Shown: positions 17,892 through 26,412 of the stretch, piece by piece
Layout: each line of letters starts with the position of its first letter
Numbering within the stretch: the first letter of the stretch is position 1
NCBI GenBank assembly: GCA_002708105.2
Contig: PAOQ02000014.1
Coordinates: 1-48,526 of the forward strand
Source of the DNA: a bacterium
GTDB taxonomy: Bacteria; Desulfobacterota_D; UBA1144
DNA length: 48,526 nucleotides
Direction: 5' to 3'
The notes under the pieces: generated by a model
Told to the model about the DNA's origin: nothing
The model's input: the letters and a program-made list of their open reading frames with translations, nothing else
Databases searched by the model: none
Position numbers and translations under genes: made by a program

Positions 17892-19007
17892 ATGCGTAAT
17901 ATATTAATTATTGCACTAGCTTTTTTCCTATCTATTACAGGTTTAAATGTTATTGCTAAAGATGGGCCTACTGAAATTCCATTAGTTTTTTCAGGCTACG
18001 TCCACACTGCTACGACTTATAATTTAGGTGATAATGAAGATGAGACAAACAATTATCATACATTTAGTGATGATGACTATACAATGACTCCTTCCGCACA
18101 AATTGGAGTTTCTAATGATCATTTTGTTATAGATGCTTTATTTGGAAGTATCGCAGAAGATTTAAATGATAACGATAGCGAATTTTTCTTGCATCAAGCA
18201 TATGGAATTATTCCTTTAGGGGATTGGGCTATAATGGTTGGACATTTTGATACAATGTTAGGAAATGAAGTTATTAATCCCGGCGATAATCCAAATATCA
18301 CACGAAGCTTTTTATTTGGCTATACAATAAATTTCCAAAATACTGGTATCAGAGCTATGTATGAACCAGGGGTAACTTTTATTGATGAAATTTATGTAGG
18401 TGTTGGAAATGGTTGGGACACTATTTATGACGAAGGAGAAAACCAAGAAAAAACTTTTGAAGCAGCTTTTGGATCAACTATGGGCTCTGCATCTTTGTTT
18501 GTTGCCATGAATTATGGTCAAGAAACTGATGAGCAAACAAGGCAAACATATACTGCAGTTTTAGGTATGCCGATATTAAATAATTTATCCTTAACCGTTA
18601 ATGGTGTAATCGGTAAAGGAGAAGAAGAGGGTGCTTACACTTCAGTGGTAACGGGTGTTGCTGATGACGACACTTGGCATGGTGTGGGCTCTTATTTAAC
18701 CTATTCTTATGATCAAACCAAATCTATCACTGGTAGATTTGAATATCTTAAAAATCCGGGTGGAGGAAGATTAGGTTTTGCTAGTACTAATGCAAATACT
18801 TGGACTGAATTAACTGATGATGCAGTCTTAAAGAGTATTACGATTACTCCGGAGCTTCTTATTGGTGACTATGGAATTTTAAGAGCAGAGTATCGTTATG
18901 ATATCGCTAATCATCCTGTATTTCAGGTTTTAGGTGGAGCCGCTGGAAATCAAGCTCAAAATAAGACTCAAGAAACAGTATCACTCCAATATATAGTCTC
19001 ATTTTAA
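17892..19007 (+). CDS. Outer-membrane beta-barrel protein, BBP2/OmpL-like porin
   Basis: A 371-residue secreted protein with a signal peptide (about residues 1-22, hydrophobic core IIALAFFLSITGL, cleavage near VIAKD) and alternating beta-strand segments ending in aromatic Phe, as outer-membrane barrels do. The run from FLHQAYGIIPLG through VGHFDTMLGNEVI to NITRSFLFGYTI closely follows the putative beta-barrel porin-2 family. It is acidic, as are many porins. Probably a general or substrate-induced diffusion channel; it may serve the MFS transporter upstream, but that is only proximity. GGGGAGG before the ATG is a strong ribosome-binding site, and a long perfect hairpin follows the stop, so it is a separate transcription unit. 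Confidence 0.82.
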   Translation: MRNILIIALAFFLSITGLNVIAKDGPTEIPLVFSGYVHTATTYNLGDNEDETNNYHTFSDDDYTMTPSAQIGVSNDHFVIDALFGSIAEDLNDNDSEFFLHQAYGIIPLGDWAIMVGHFDTMLGNEVINPGDNPNITRSFLFGYTINFQNTGIRAMYEPGVTFIDEIYVGVGNGWDTIYDEGENQEKTFEAAFGSTMGSASLFVAMNYGQETDEQTRQTYTAVLGMPILNNLSLTVNGVIGKGEEEGAYTSVVTGVADDDTWHGVGSYLTYSYDQTKSITGRFEYLKNPGGGRLGFASTNANTWTELTDDAVLKSITITPELLIGDYGILRAEYRYDIANHPVFQVLGGAAGNQAQNKTQETVSLQYIVSF

Positions 19008-19011
19008 ACCC

Positions 19012-19049
19012 AAATAAGGCAAGTATGGCTAAAAATACTTGCCTTATTT
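19012..19049 (+). terminator. Strong rho-independent terminator after the porin gene
   Basis: A perfect 15-bp inverted repeat, AAATAAGGCAAGTAT (19012-19026) and ATACTTGCCTTATTT (19035-19049), with an eight-base loop begins 4 bases after the porin stop. The A-run on one side and T-rich tail on the other would let it work in either direction. Confidence 0.88.
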
Positions 19050-19128
19050 AATTAAAGGCTAGACAAAAATTAAATAATATTATTAAATTGTTTTATTAAG
19101 ACTTAATTCAATATTTGGAGGATATTTT

Positions 19129-20010
19129 ATGGAAGTTTTGGAAGCAATTGGACAAAGAAGGAGTATAAGATTTTACAAAAGTTGGAAAAATGTGGAGGAT
19201 TGGAAAATTCAGGTTATGCTGCAGGCCGCAAGATATGCATCTTGTCAGGGGAATTGTAATTCGACTGAAGCTATAGTTATAGATAAAGCAACATATCCAA
19301 AGAAGAAGTGGGATGAGATAGTTGGTTGCGTATCCGCGTTTAATGAATTACATCTTCAAACTGCTCCTAAATTAATTGTATGGCTAACAAATCTTGATGG
19401 ATGGTATAAAGACTTAGTTAAATCTTTTGCAGTCCTTTTCCCACTAAGGGCAATTTCTGCAGCACAAGGATGGACATATAAGTTGTTAACTGAAACAACA
19501 TATCCGAGGTTGATGAGTTTTCCAAAAGATAAAACTGAAGATTTATTTAGAATAGAAGCAGGTCAAGCTATGGCCCAATCAATGCTTGCTGCAACAGAAT
19601 TAGGACTTGGTACATGCTTAATAGCCACAGGAAGAAACCCTGAAGCCTTTCCTAAGGTTTTAGGTTTGCCTGAAAATGTTGTTCCATTATGGGCTATGAC
19701 TGTGGGCTATCCACTTGAAAATCCCGACCAAAGACCAAGGAAAAGATTTGATAGATTGTTCCACTCAAATAAATATGGAAAACCACTCAAAGAGGATAAA
19801 GAAACTAAGGAAATGTTAAAAGATGTTGGTATGATATTAGATCCAAATCCTATCGACGAAAGAGAGGCAGAATTAAAAAATATTTGTCGATCCTTGGGAC
19901 TTACTGAAGATATGCCAGATATGCCTAAAGATAAGATTAAGGAATTATATAAAAAAGATTCACCTTATTATGGCGAACTACCAAAGGATTTAATTAAAAA
20001 AGGAGTATGA
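19129..20010 (+). CDS. Nitroreductase-family flavoprotein
   Basis: A 293-residue protein with the FMN-binding nitroreductase fold: N-terminal EAIGQRRSIRFYK (residues 5-17), where the RRS-x-R residues bind flavin phosphate, and a central EAGQAMAQSMLAATELGLGTCLI helix with GLGTC, then LWAMTVGYP. Beyond about residue 210 comes a charged extension of about 80 residues (RPRKRFDRLFHSNKYGK onward) that is longer than in NfsA/NfsB enzymes. Nitroreductase-fold proteins reduce nitro groups, quinones, flavins, iodotyrosine or enones, and the substrate cannot be chosen here. A strong GGAGGA precedes the ATG. It is flanked by a terminator and tRNA-Phe, so it is probably monocistronic. Confidence 0.78.
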   Translation: MEVLEAIGQRRSIRFYKSWKNVEDWKIQVMLQAARYASCQGNCNSTEAIVIDKATYPKKKWDEIVGCVSAFNELHLQTAPKLIVWLTNLDGWYKDLVKSFAVLFPLRAISAAQGWTYKLLTETTYPRLMSFPKDKTEDLFRIEAGQAMAQSMLAATELGLGTCLIATGRNPEAFPKVLGLPENVVPLWAMTVGYPLENPDQRPRKRFDRLFHSNKYGKPLKEDKETKEMLKDVGMILDPNPIDEREAELKNICRSLGLTEDMPDMPKDKIKELYKKDSPYYGELPKDLIKKGV

Positions 20011-20125
20011 TAGTTTTTAATTATAATTTATAAAACTTCATAGGCTTTAAATTTGTCTGGAAAATCATTATTAAACCTTGATTAAGAGTTTTTTCATTAT
20101 AAACTAAAACCTTATCATAAAATAT

Positions 20126-20198
<73 letters not shown>

Positions 20199-20247
20199 TA
20201 ACTAATAGAAATTTGTAATATTTTTTCAAAATTGTATTATTTATTTT

Positions 20248-20682
20248 ATGAGTAATCTAAATGTATTTGGTTCATTCTTAAAGAAGACAAGAAAAAGTAA
20301 GAAAGTCACTCAAGAGCAAGTTGCATTATCTCTAAATGTGTCCACTGTTTATGTCCACCAGTTAGAAACTGCCAAAGTTGACGCCCCTGATAAATCTAAA
20401 TGTTCAATTATTGCAAAAACTTTAAATATTGATCCAGATCTTGTTTGGAACAAGGCTAAAGAACAGAAACTCCTTAGGTTCTTAAACAAAGAGAATATAG
20501 TGAATAATTTAGATGAACCAATAACTTATTCTGAAAAATTATTATTAGACTTATTTAGAAATCTTTCAGATGAGGTTAGAAAGGATTTTATTGGAATGAT
20601 ATATATGTTATTAAAATCTGATAAAAGAATTTCAGATGAAAAAGTTCTTTCATCCATTGAAAAACTTTCTAAAACTGCGTGA
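20248..20682 (+). CDS. XRE-family helix-turn-helix regulator
   Basis: A 144-residue protein. Residues 8-70 form a Cro/C1-type HTH (FLKKTRKSKKVTQEQVALSL, then VSTVYVHQLETAK as recognition helix and IAKTLNIDPD). The C-terminal 70 residues are helical, have no catalytic motif and contain the segment LLLDLFRNLSDEVRKDFIGM, possibly for dimerisation. There is no clear Shine-Dalgarno at the ATG. Its TGA stop overlaps the next start (GTGA/TGATG), so it is coupled to the membrane protein behind it and may sense through it. Likely a DNA-binding regulator; its target is unknown, but it may regulate its own cassette. Confidence 0.8.
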   Translation: MSNLNVFGSFLKKTRKSKKVTQEQVALSLNVSTVYVHQLETAKVDAPDKSKCSIIAKTLNIDPDLVWNKAKEQKLLRFLNKENIVNNLDEPITYSEKLLLDLFRNLSDEVRKDFIGMIYMLLKSDKRISDEKVLSSIEKLSKTA

Positions 20683-21419
20683 TGTATTTTCTTAAAAGGT
20701 TCGTTGTAATTGCTTTAATCCAATTACTTATTTTTTCATTTATTTTTACTCTTTTTGTTTTTAGCTTTAATCAAAGAAGAGAGGTCAGTAAGAATCAATC
20801 AAAGGCTTTAGCCTCAGTTATTGCTGAACAAGCGTCAAATTATTATAATCAGAACAATGAAAATCTTTCTTCAAAAGATTTCTTTAATTTCCTAGATAAT
20901 CAAATAGGCATACAAAAACTTACAAACGCTTTTAATGTTAATCCACCTGAACTTCTTACAATTTATTTTCGCTCTGATATATTAAAAGGAACGGTTAACG
21001 CCGGAACAGACGATAATTTAAACAAAGATGATACTTCTCCTTTTAACAGAACAAACAGGTTCTTTTTTAATAATAAATACGTAGCAATCAAACCCTTTTT
21101 TGTTAGTGCATTTGAAAAACCTTATGGTGTTGTAAGAATTGAGACTAGTAATATACCGATTTTAACGGAAGTTTTATATAATAACGGTATTTTTTACATG
21201 TTGCTTTTTTTAATACTTAATAACCAGGCATTTCTCTTTTATTTGTGGATGAAAAAGAAGAAGTCCTTGGATCCTGATACAGGATATCTAAAAGAAAGTT
21301 CACTTGGATCGATTAAGATTATGCATAAGTTGTTAGGCGATGTTATTAATGATCATAAAAATTCTGATGTTATTAAAGAAAAACCAAGTAATGTTCTAAA
21401 TATCGATGATAAAAAATGA
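20679..21419 (+). CDS. Two-TM membrane protein with periplasmic sensor-like domain, unknown function
   Basis: 246 residues from GTG 20679, or 245 from ATG 20682; both starts overlap the XRE stop. A transmembrane helix at about 8-30, an extracytoplasmic domain of about 135 residues (31-167), a second helix at about 168-190, then a basic, unstructured cytoplasmic tail of about 55 residues. This is the topology of a Cache/PAS-type sensor input, but there is no kinase, HAMP, GGDEF or chemotaxis output domain. I do not recognise the family. The AIKPFF...EKPYGVVRI stretch resembles strands of a periplasmic PAS/Cache fold, which is a weak hint. The stop overlaps the next gene as ATGA. Confidence 0.7.
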   Translation: MMYFLKRFVVIALIQLLIFSFIFTLFVFSFNQRREVSKNQSKALASVIAEQASNYYNQNNENLSSKDFFNFLDNQIGIQKLTNAFNVNPPELLTIYFRSDILKGTVNAGTDDNLNKDDTSPFNRTNRFFFNNKYVAIKPFFVSAFEKPYGVVRIETSNIPILTEVLYNNGIFYMLLFLILNNQAFLFYLWMKKKKSLDPDTGYLKESSLGSIKIMHKLLGDVINDHKNSDVIKEKPSNVLNIDDKK

Positions 21420-21778
21420 GCTTTCTTAAGTTATTAGTCTTTCAGTTGATTCTTTTTTCTTTTGTTTCTTGTGATAGTATTCACAAAAGTCCTAAGATTG
21501 ATTTTTTAGGACCAGTTTTAGAAGTAGTAAACAATGAGGGAAGATTGGAATATACAGGAAGAGTAATTAATGATTCTGGAAAAAAAATAAAAAATCTTAA
21601 AGTAAGATATATTGGAAAAAATAAAGACGGCAAAATTATCGAAGCACTTACTATTCCTATTAAGGGCAAAGAGGGATCTTTTGTTCAACAAGGAGAAATA
21701 GTAGAGTTTCAATTTACTTTGAGAAGTAAAACAAAGAATGTTTTTGATAAAAAACTAACTTTAGATTACATTCAATAA
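21416..21778 (+). CDS. Small lipoprotein, unknown function
   Basis: 120 residues with a hydrophobic N-terminal signal (KLLVFQLILFSF) and a lipobox-like F-V-S-C with C19 as the lipidation site, followed by Asp at +2, which in some Gram-negatives retains the lipoprotein in the inner membrane. The mature part is about 100 residues of predicted beta-structure (EYTGRVINDSGKKIKNLKV..., VEFQFTLRSKTKNV). This resembles a FxLYD/DUF-type immunoglobulin-like fold in which a strand pattern describes extra-cellular modification-type domains, but the match is weak. The start overlaps the membrane-protein stop by four bases (ATGA), so the three genes XRE, two-TM and lipoprotein form one translational unit. 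Confidence 0.68.
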   Translation: MSFLKLLVFQLILFSFVSCDSIHKSPKIDFLGPVLEVVNNEGRLEYTGRVINDSGKKIKNLKVRYIGKNKDGKIIEALTIPIKGKEGSFVQQGEIVEFQFTLRSKTKNVFDKKLTLDYIQ

Positions 21779-21806
21779 TTAAGTTAAAATAACCTAGGAG
21801 TTAATA

Positions 21807-22208
21807 ATGAGTAAATCAAAGATTAGAATTTTAATTGCAAAAGCAGGCCTTGACGGACACGATAGAGGGGCAAAGATAATAACTAGAGCTCTTCGTGATG
21901 CGGGATTTGAAGTTATATACACCGGACTTCATCAGACACCAGAGGAAATAGCTGAGGCAGCTCTTCAAGAGGATGTTGATGCTATTGGGATTAGTTTGCT
22001 TTCAGGAGCTCATAATTTTCTTTTTCCTGAGATAATTAAAATATTAAATGAAAAGGGGTTAGAGGAGTTAGTAGTATTTGGCGGGGGAATTATTCCTGAT
22101 GAAGACATTGAAGGCTTAAAAAAGATTGGAGTAAAGGAAATTTTTGGGCCAGGAACTACTACTACTGAGATGATTGACTGGATCAACAAAAATGTGCAGG
22201 CTAAATAG
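21807..22208 (+). CDS. Stand-alone cobalamin-binding protein (McmA2/MutB C-terminal-like)
   Basis: 133 residues forming only the B12-binding Rossmann-like domain. The base-off motif D16-x-H18-x-x-G21 is present in [10 protein letters not shown], followed by GISLLSGAH and the VFGGGIIP loop that holds the nucleotide tail. It matches the small subunit of split acyl-CoA mutases, such as methylmalonyl-CoA mutase or ethylmalonyl/isobutyryl variants, which needs a separate catalytic subunit. No large subunit or meaB chaperone is in the window. TAGGAG precedes the ATG. It lies 28 bases after the lipoprotein gene and may be read through from that cassette, but there is no functional link that I can see. 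Confidence 0.85.
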   Translation: MSKSKIRILIAKAGLDGHDRGAKIITRALRDAGFEVIYTGLHQTPEEIAEAALQEDVDAIGISLLSGAHNFLFPEIIKILNEKGLEELVVFGGGIIPDEDIEGLKKIGVKEIFGPGTTTTEMIDWINKNVQAK

Positions 22209-22211
22209 TGT

Positions 22212-22391
22212 TTAATTATTTCTTAGAAATTTTGTTAGTAAGCCTACTAACATTGCAGTTAATAAAATCGCACCCACTAACTTAAGATAAAAGCCTAAAT
22301 CAGCGTGAGAAACGTTAGAAATTGCAAGCCCAAAGAGAGTAAATATAATTAGACAAACAAAAGCAGACCCAATATAATCTATTCTTAACAT
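22212..22391 (-). CDS. Small two-TM membrane protein (59 aa)
   Basis: In the 219-base gap between the B12-binding gene and gpsA, the minus strand encodes 59 residues from an ATG preceded by AAGGAT. The product starts MLRIDYIGSAFVC and has two hydrophobic stretches, about residues 7-26 and 38-53, separated by a short polar turn (NVSHADLGF), ending in a basic tail (TKFLRNN). This is a typical small inner-membrane protein. Its stop is 3 bases from the end of the convergent B12 gene. I do not recognise a family. The support is an intact frame, a ribosome-binding site, coherent hydrophobicity and the otherwise unexplained gap. Confidence 0.55.
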   Translation of the reverse strand: MLRIDYIGSAFVCLIIFTLFGLAISNVSHADLGFYLKLVGAILLTAMLVGLLTKFLRNN

Positions 22392-22427
22392 AACAAATCC
22401 TTATAAAGCAATATTAGATATATTACA

Positions 22428-23435
22428 ATGAAATTAAAGAAAGTAGTAACTATTTTTGGCGCAGGAAGTTGGGGAACAGCGATAGCTAAAAATATTGCAA
22501 CTAATGGCTATAAAGTCAGGCTGTGGGCAAAAGAAAAAGAAGTCGTAGAATCAATCATAAGTTACAACGAAAATAGAATTTTTCTTCCTGGAATCAAGCT
22601 ATCCTCGTCAATAATTCCCACTAATTTGTTATCAGACGAGTTATTTGACTCTGATTTTTTAATCTTCTCTATTCCAACTCAATTTATTAGAGAGTCTTTA
22701 CTTTCAATGGAAAAATTAATTAGCAAAGATTCAATCTTAATTAATACTTCCAAAGGAATAGAGCAGAAAACTATGAAGCCAATATTCTCAATTTTTAAAG
22801 AGATTTTGCCAAGAGTTAGTAGAAGATATATAACTATTTCTGGTCCTAGTTTTGCTTATGATGTGGCTAAAGGCTTGCCTACTTCTGTGACTCTAGCGTC
22901 TGCAAATGGATTATTATTGCCTGTTGCAATGAAGATTTTTGAGAATCAAAATTTTAAAACCTATACAAGTAAAGATGTATTAGGGGTAGAGCTAGGGGGT
23001 TCATTAAAAAATGTTATTGCAATAGGAGCAGGAATTTTAGATGGAATCAATAGTAGTGAGAGCACTAAGGCAGCTTTTATAACAAGAGGCTTGAATGAGA
23101 TAAGGATTTTATCTAAGACATTGGGTGCGAAGAATATAACTTTTATGGGACTTTCAGGCATAGGTGACTTAATGTTGACAGCCTATGGTGAACAAAGTAG
23201 AAACAGGAATTTAGGGTTGAATATTGGTAGAGGCAAAAAGATTAAGACTATTTTGCAGTCAACCAAAACTGTTGCAGAGGGGTTTTATACTTCAAAAGCA
23301 ATTTATGAGCTTACCAAAAAATATAAGATTCAATCACCAATAATTGAATCAATATATAAAATATTATATAAAAGCTCAAACCCAAAAAATATTGTTAAAA
23401 ATCTGCTAAAAAATGACGGAATTGCAGATATTTAG
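22428..23435 (+). CDS. gpsA: Glycerol-3-phosphate dehydrogenase [NAD(P)+]
   Basis: 335 residues, the normal GpsA length. It reduces dihydroxyacetone phosphate to sn-glycerol 3-phosphate for phospholipid synthesis. The N-terminal nucleotide site is VTIFGAGSWGTAIA (GxGxxG at 11-16), followed by FSIPTQFIRE, the TKGIEQ segment, ISGPSFAYDVAKGLP, and the catalytic-domain lysine region LGGSLKNVIAIGAGI with FMGLSGIGDLMLT. The start has no clear Shine-Dalgarno; an A/T-rich promoter-like stretch directly upstream suggests a short leader. It is the first of the plus-strand run gpsA-gyrA-thioesterase-GST. Confidence 0.95.
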   Translation: MKLKKVVTIFGAGSWGTAIAKNIATNGYKVRLWAKEKEVVESIISYNENRIFLPGIKLSSSIIPTNLLSDELFDSDFLIFSIPTQFIRESLLSMEKLISKDSILINTSKGIEQKTMKPIFSIFKEILPRVSRRYITISGPSFAYDVAKGLPTSVTLASANGLLLPVAMKIFENQNFKTYTSKDVLGVELGGSLKNVIAIGAGILDGINSSESTKAAFITRGLNEIRILSKTLGAKNITFMGLSGIGDLMLTAYGEQSRNRNLGLNIGRGKKIKTILQSTKTVAEGFYTSKAIYELTKKYKIQSPIIESIYKILYKSSNPKNIVKNLLKNDGIADI

Positions 23436-23459
23436 GCTTCATTTTTCTGCATACGAATG

Positions 23460-23465
23460 TATAAT
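23460..23465 (+). promoter_or_regulatory. Promoter -10 box of gyrA
   Basis: A perfect TATAAT lies 30 bases upstream of the proposed gyrA start, in the short gpsA-gyrA spacer. The best -35 candidate at the usual spacing (TTCATT at 23438) is poor, so only the -10 is convincing. The predicted start near 23472 would leave a leader of about 24 bases. Confidence 0.5.
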
Positions 23466-23473
23466 TAATATAG

Positions 23474-23487
23474 TCCTAAACTAGGAG
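23474..23487 (+). promoter_or_regulatory. Shine-Dalgarno of gyrA inside a small hairpin
   Basis: TAGGAG at 23482-23487 is eight bases before the ATT start. The preceding TCCTA (23474-23478) is exactly complementary to TAGGA across a three-base loop, so the ribosome-binding site can be masked by a 5-bp stem. The pairing is short; its stability in the cell is uncertain. Confidence 0.45.
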
Positions 23488-23495
23488 TTTTAACT

Positions 23496-25925
23496 ATTTC
23501 GCAAGATATAAATATTAAGCCAACTGAAATCTTCGAAGAACTAAAGGATTCATATTTAAGCTATTCATTAAGCGTAATAATTGGGCGTGCTTTGCCTGAT
23601 GTTAGAGATGGTTTAAAGCCAGTTCATAGAAGACTTTTATATGGGATGAAAGATCTGAGTTTAGATTATAATAAGTCCTATAAGAAATCGGCAAGAGTTG
23701 TTGGGGATGTTATGGGTAAATTCCACCCTCATGGTGACTCTGCGCTATATGAGGCACTTGTAAGGATGGCTCAAGATTTCTCTTTAAGATATCCACTTGT
23801 TGACGGCCAAGGTAATTTTGGATCTATAGATGGTGATCCTGCAGCTGCAATGAGATACACTGAAGTTAAGTTAGCAAAACTATCTTCCCAGATTTTAGAT
23901 GATTTAGATAAAGAAACAGTTGATTTTATAGAAAATTACGATGGATCATCAAAAGAGCCTAAAATCCTTCCCTCTAAAATTCCTAATCTTTTATTAAATG
24001 GAGCCTCTGGAATTGCTGTAGGAATGTCAACAAACATACCTCCACATAATTGTAAAGAATTGATATCAGCAATTATTGCTCAGGTAAAGAAACCAGAAAT
24101 GTCTATAGATGAAATAATAAACATTATGCCAGGACCAGACTTTCCTACTGGTGGCATAATTCATGGTTCAAAAGAAATTATCAAGCAAGCTTATGAAACA
24201 GGTAAGGGAATTATTAAATTACGAGGTATTGCTAATGTTGAGCCTGAAACTAACAGAATTATAATTACTGAGATTCCATATCAAGTTAATAAAAGTAAGC
24301 TTATAGAGAAGATTGCAAGTTTGGTACGGGAAGAAAAGATAAAAGGTATTTCAGACATAAGAGACGAATCCAATAGGGATGGAATTAGGATTGTAATAGA
24401 TCCTAAAAGAGGAGAGGACTCTAATGTAATACTTAATAATATTTTCTCCCTAACTCCCTTGAGTACTTCTTTTGGAATAATCCTACTAGCAATTGATGAC
24501 GGCAAACCAAGATTGCTTAGTATAAAAGAAATTAATAAATGCTTTATTAACCATAGGTTTGAGATAATAACGAAAAGATTGATTTTTGAGTTAAATAAGG
24601 CAAAGGATCGACTCCATATCCTTGATGGTTTTAAGATAGCATTAGATAATCTAGATAAGACTATAAAAATAATTAGGGAATCAAAGGAGCCAATAGAAGC
24701 GAAAATTGCTTTAATAAAAAAACTTAAAGTTAGTGAAATTCAAGCATTAGCAATCTTAGATTTAAGATTACAAAGACTAACAGGTATGGAGCAGTCTAAG
24801 ATATTTAATGAACGTAATGAATTAATGAAAAGGATTAAAGAGATAGAAAAAATCTTATCTGATGATAATGAGATTAATAAGATAATGATTAGTGAGCTTG
24901 AGGAAGTCAGTGATCAATATGGAGATTCCAGAAAAAGTAAGATTGATGACAGAGACTTGGGTTCGATAAATGTCGAGGACCTAATTTCGGAAGAAGATAT
25001 GGTTGTAACTTTAACTCATGGTGGATTCATCAAAAGAACTCCATTAACGCAATACAGAAGCCAAAGAAGGGGAGGAGTTGGAAAGAAAGGAGCAACTAGT
25101 AAAAATGATGATTTTGCGCAAACTGTTTTTGTTGCCTCGACACATGATTATGTTGTTTTCTTTACAAATAAAGGGAAGTGTTTTTGGAGAAAAGTTTATG
25201 AATTACCTGAGGCAAGCTTGATTGCAAGAGGAAGAGGTCTTTCAAATGTATTAAATTTATCAAATGAAGAAACTGTTAAGGCGCATGTTTCGATAAGAGA
25301 CTTTAGCCAGGATCAATTTTTAATAATGACCACAAAAGATGGGATTATAAAAAAATCAAAACTTGAGGATTATTCTCGACCTAGAGCTAATGGAATTATT
25401 GCTATAAACTTAAAAGGGAAGGATGAGCTTATTTCTGTCCAAACTAGTTCAGGAGAAGACGAAATACTAATTTCTACCAAAATGGGACAAGCAGTAAGGT
25501 TCAAAGAGGATAAGGTTAGATCCGTAGGAAGGAATAGTATGGGAGTTAAAGGGATCACTCTAAAAGATGAAGACTGTGTTGTTAGTTCAGAAGTTATTAA
25601 AGAAGAAGGTGTAAAAATCTTAACAGTTACTGAAAATGGTTTTGGAAAAAGGACTGAAGTTTCTAAATATCGCCTTACATCAAGGGGTGGCAAAGGTGTA
25701 GCTACAATGAAAATAACAGATAAAACTGGATTGATTGTAAACGCATTTCAAACAGAAAATGAAGATGACATTGTTTTACTTTCATCTGCAGGAAAAGCAA
25801 CGAGACTTAAAACTTCAGATATCTCCATAATTGGTAGAGCTACTCAAGGTGTAAAGCTAATGAAGGTTGCAGAAGACATTAAAGTAGTAGCGGTAGCAAA
25901 AATAACAGAAAAAGAAAATGAATGA
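23496..25925 (+). CDS. gyrA: DNA gyrase subunit A (ATT start)
   Basis: With the start at ATT 23496 the protein has 809 residues and begins [18 protein letters not shown], then [21 protein letters not shown], the canonical GyrA N-terminus. A start at TTG 23592 would delete the first 32 residues, including this segment. Catalytic Tyr is Y121 in AAMRYTE. The quinolone-resistance region reads [10 protein letters not shown], with the susceptible-type Ser at 82. The GyrA-box QRRGGVG (523-529) separates gyrase from ParC and is followed by a six-bladed pinwheel C-terminal domain. TAGGAG stands eight bases before ATT. The 3' end overlaps the thioesterase gene by 8 bases. Identity is certain; the ATT start is inference. 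Confidence 0.95.
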   Translation: MSQDINIKPTEIFEELKDSYLSYSLSVIIGRALPDVRDGLKPVHRRLLYGMKDLSLDYNKSYKKSARVVGDVMGKFHPHGDSALYEALVRMAQDFSLRYPLVDGQGNFGSIDGDPAAAMRYTEVKLAKLSSQILDDLDKETVDFIENYDGSSKEPKILPSKIPNLLLNGASGIAVGMSTNIPPHNCKELISAIIAQVKKPEMSIDEIINIMPGPDFPTGGIIHGSKEIIKQAYETGKGIIKLRGIANVEPETNRIIITEIPYQVNKSKLIEKIASLVREEKIKGISDIRDESNRDGIRIVIDPKRGEDSNVILNNIFSLTPLSTSFGIILLAIDDGKPRLLSIKEINKCFINHRFEIITKRLIFELNKAKDRLHILDGFKIALDNLDKTIKIIRESKEPIEAKIALIKKLKVSEIQALAILDLRLQRLTGMEQSKIFNERNELMKRIKEIEKILSDDNEINKIMISELEEVSDQYGDSRKSKIDDRDLGSINVEDLISEEDMVVTLTHGGFIKRTPLTQYRSQRRGGVGKKGATSKNDDFAQTVFVASTHDYVVFFTNKGKCFWRKVYELPEASLIARGRGLSNVLNLSNEETVKAHVSIRDFSQDQFLIMTTKDGIIKKSKLEDYSRPRANGIIAINLKGKDELISVQTSSGEDEILISTKMGQAVRFKEDKVRSVGRNSMGVKGITLKDEDCVVSSEVIKEEGVKILTVTENGFGKRTEVSKYRLTSRGGKGVATMKITDKTGLIVNAFQTENEDDIVLLSSAGKATRLKTSDISIIGRATQGVKLMKVAEDIKVVAVAKITEKENE

Positions 25926-26412
25926 TATTTTTGAAAAATTAAAAGAAGTTTTCAAAACTTTTGATAATTACAACTGTTTTGTCTGTTCAAGCTCAAATCC
26001 AATTGGATTAAACTTAGATATAAATTTTACTAACCATTCAGCTTATGCATTATTTAACTTATCAAATCTTTACTCTGGATTTCCCTCAATTGTTCACGGT
26101 GGTATACAGGCATGTATAATAGATGAAATTGCCTTTTGGGCAATGTTTAATTCTCGTAAGCAAATCGGCTTTACCCAAAAAATTCAAATTGATTATTTAT
26201 CAAAGATTGAAATTGATACAGATCTCAAGGTGGAGGGTAAAGAGTTAGCTTCTTCAGGTAGCACATCTGATATCGAAGTAAGCATTTTTCATGATTCAAA
26301 GTTGAAATCCAAAGGAATTGTTTCATATAAATTAATAAGTGACTCAGCTATTAAGAAACTTTTTGGTAACGAGTTTCATTCTGAATTTACAAGGAGTTTT
26401 AGAAATGATTAA
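25918..26412 (+). CDS. PaaI-type hotdog-fold thioesterase
   Basis: 164 residues with an N-terminal [14 protein letters not shown] motif, a variant of the C-x-x-C-x-x-x-NPxGL found in many PaaI-like proteins. The hotdog helix follows as [21 protein letters not shown], with the HGG and Asp/Glu expected at the acyl-CoA site, and then QIDYLSKI. It probably hydrolyses acyl-CoA or aryl-CoA thioesters in the cytoplasm; the substrate is unknown. The ATG overlaps the end of gyrA by eight bases, and its own end overlaps the GST gene by eight bases, so the three are co-transcribed. Confidence 0.8.
   Translation: MNDIFEKLKEVFKTFDNYNCFVCSSSNPIGLNLDINFTNHSAYALFNLSNLYSGFPSIVHGGIQACIIDEIAFWAMFNSRKQIGFTQKIQIDYLSKIEIDTDLKVEGKELASSGSTSDIEVSIFHDSKLKSKGIVSYKLISDSAIKKLFGNEFHSEFTRSFRND

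Noticed and set aside
20011-20125. A/T-rich spacer before tRNA-Phe, examined for a small RNA, attachment site or promoter
   Set aside because: No stable hairpin, no repeat of the tRNA 3' end, and only weak -35/-10 matches.
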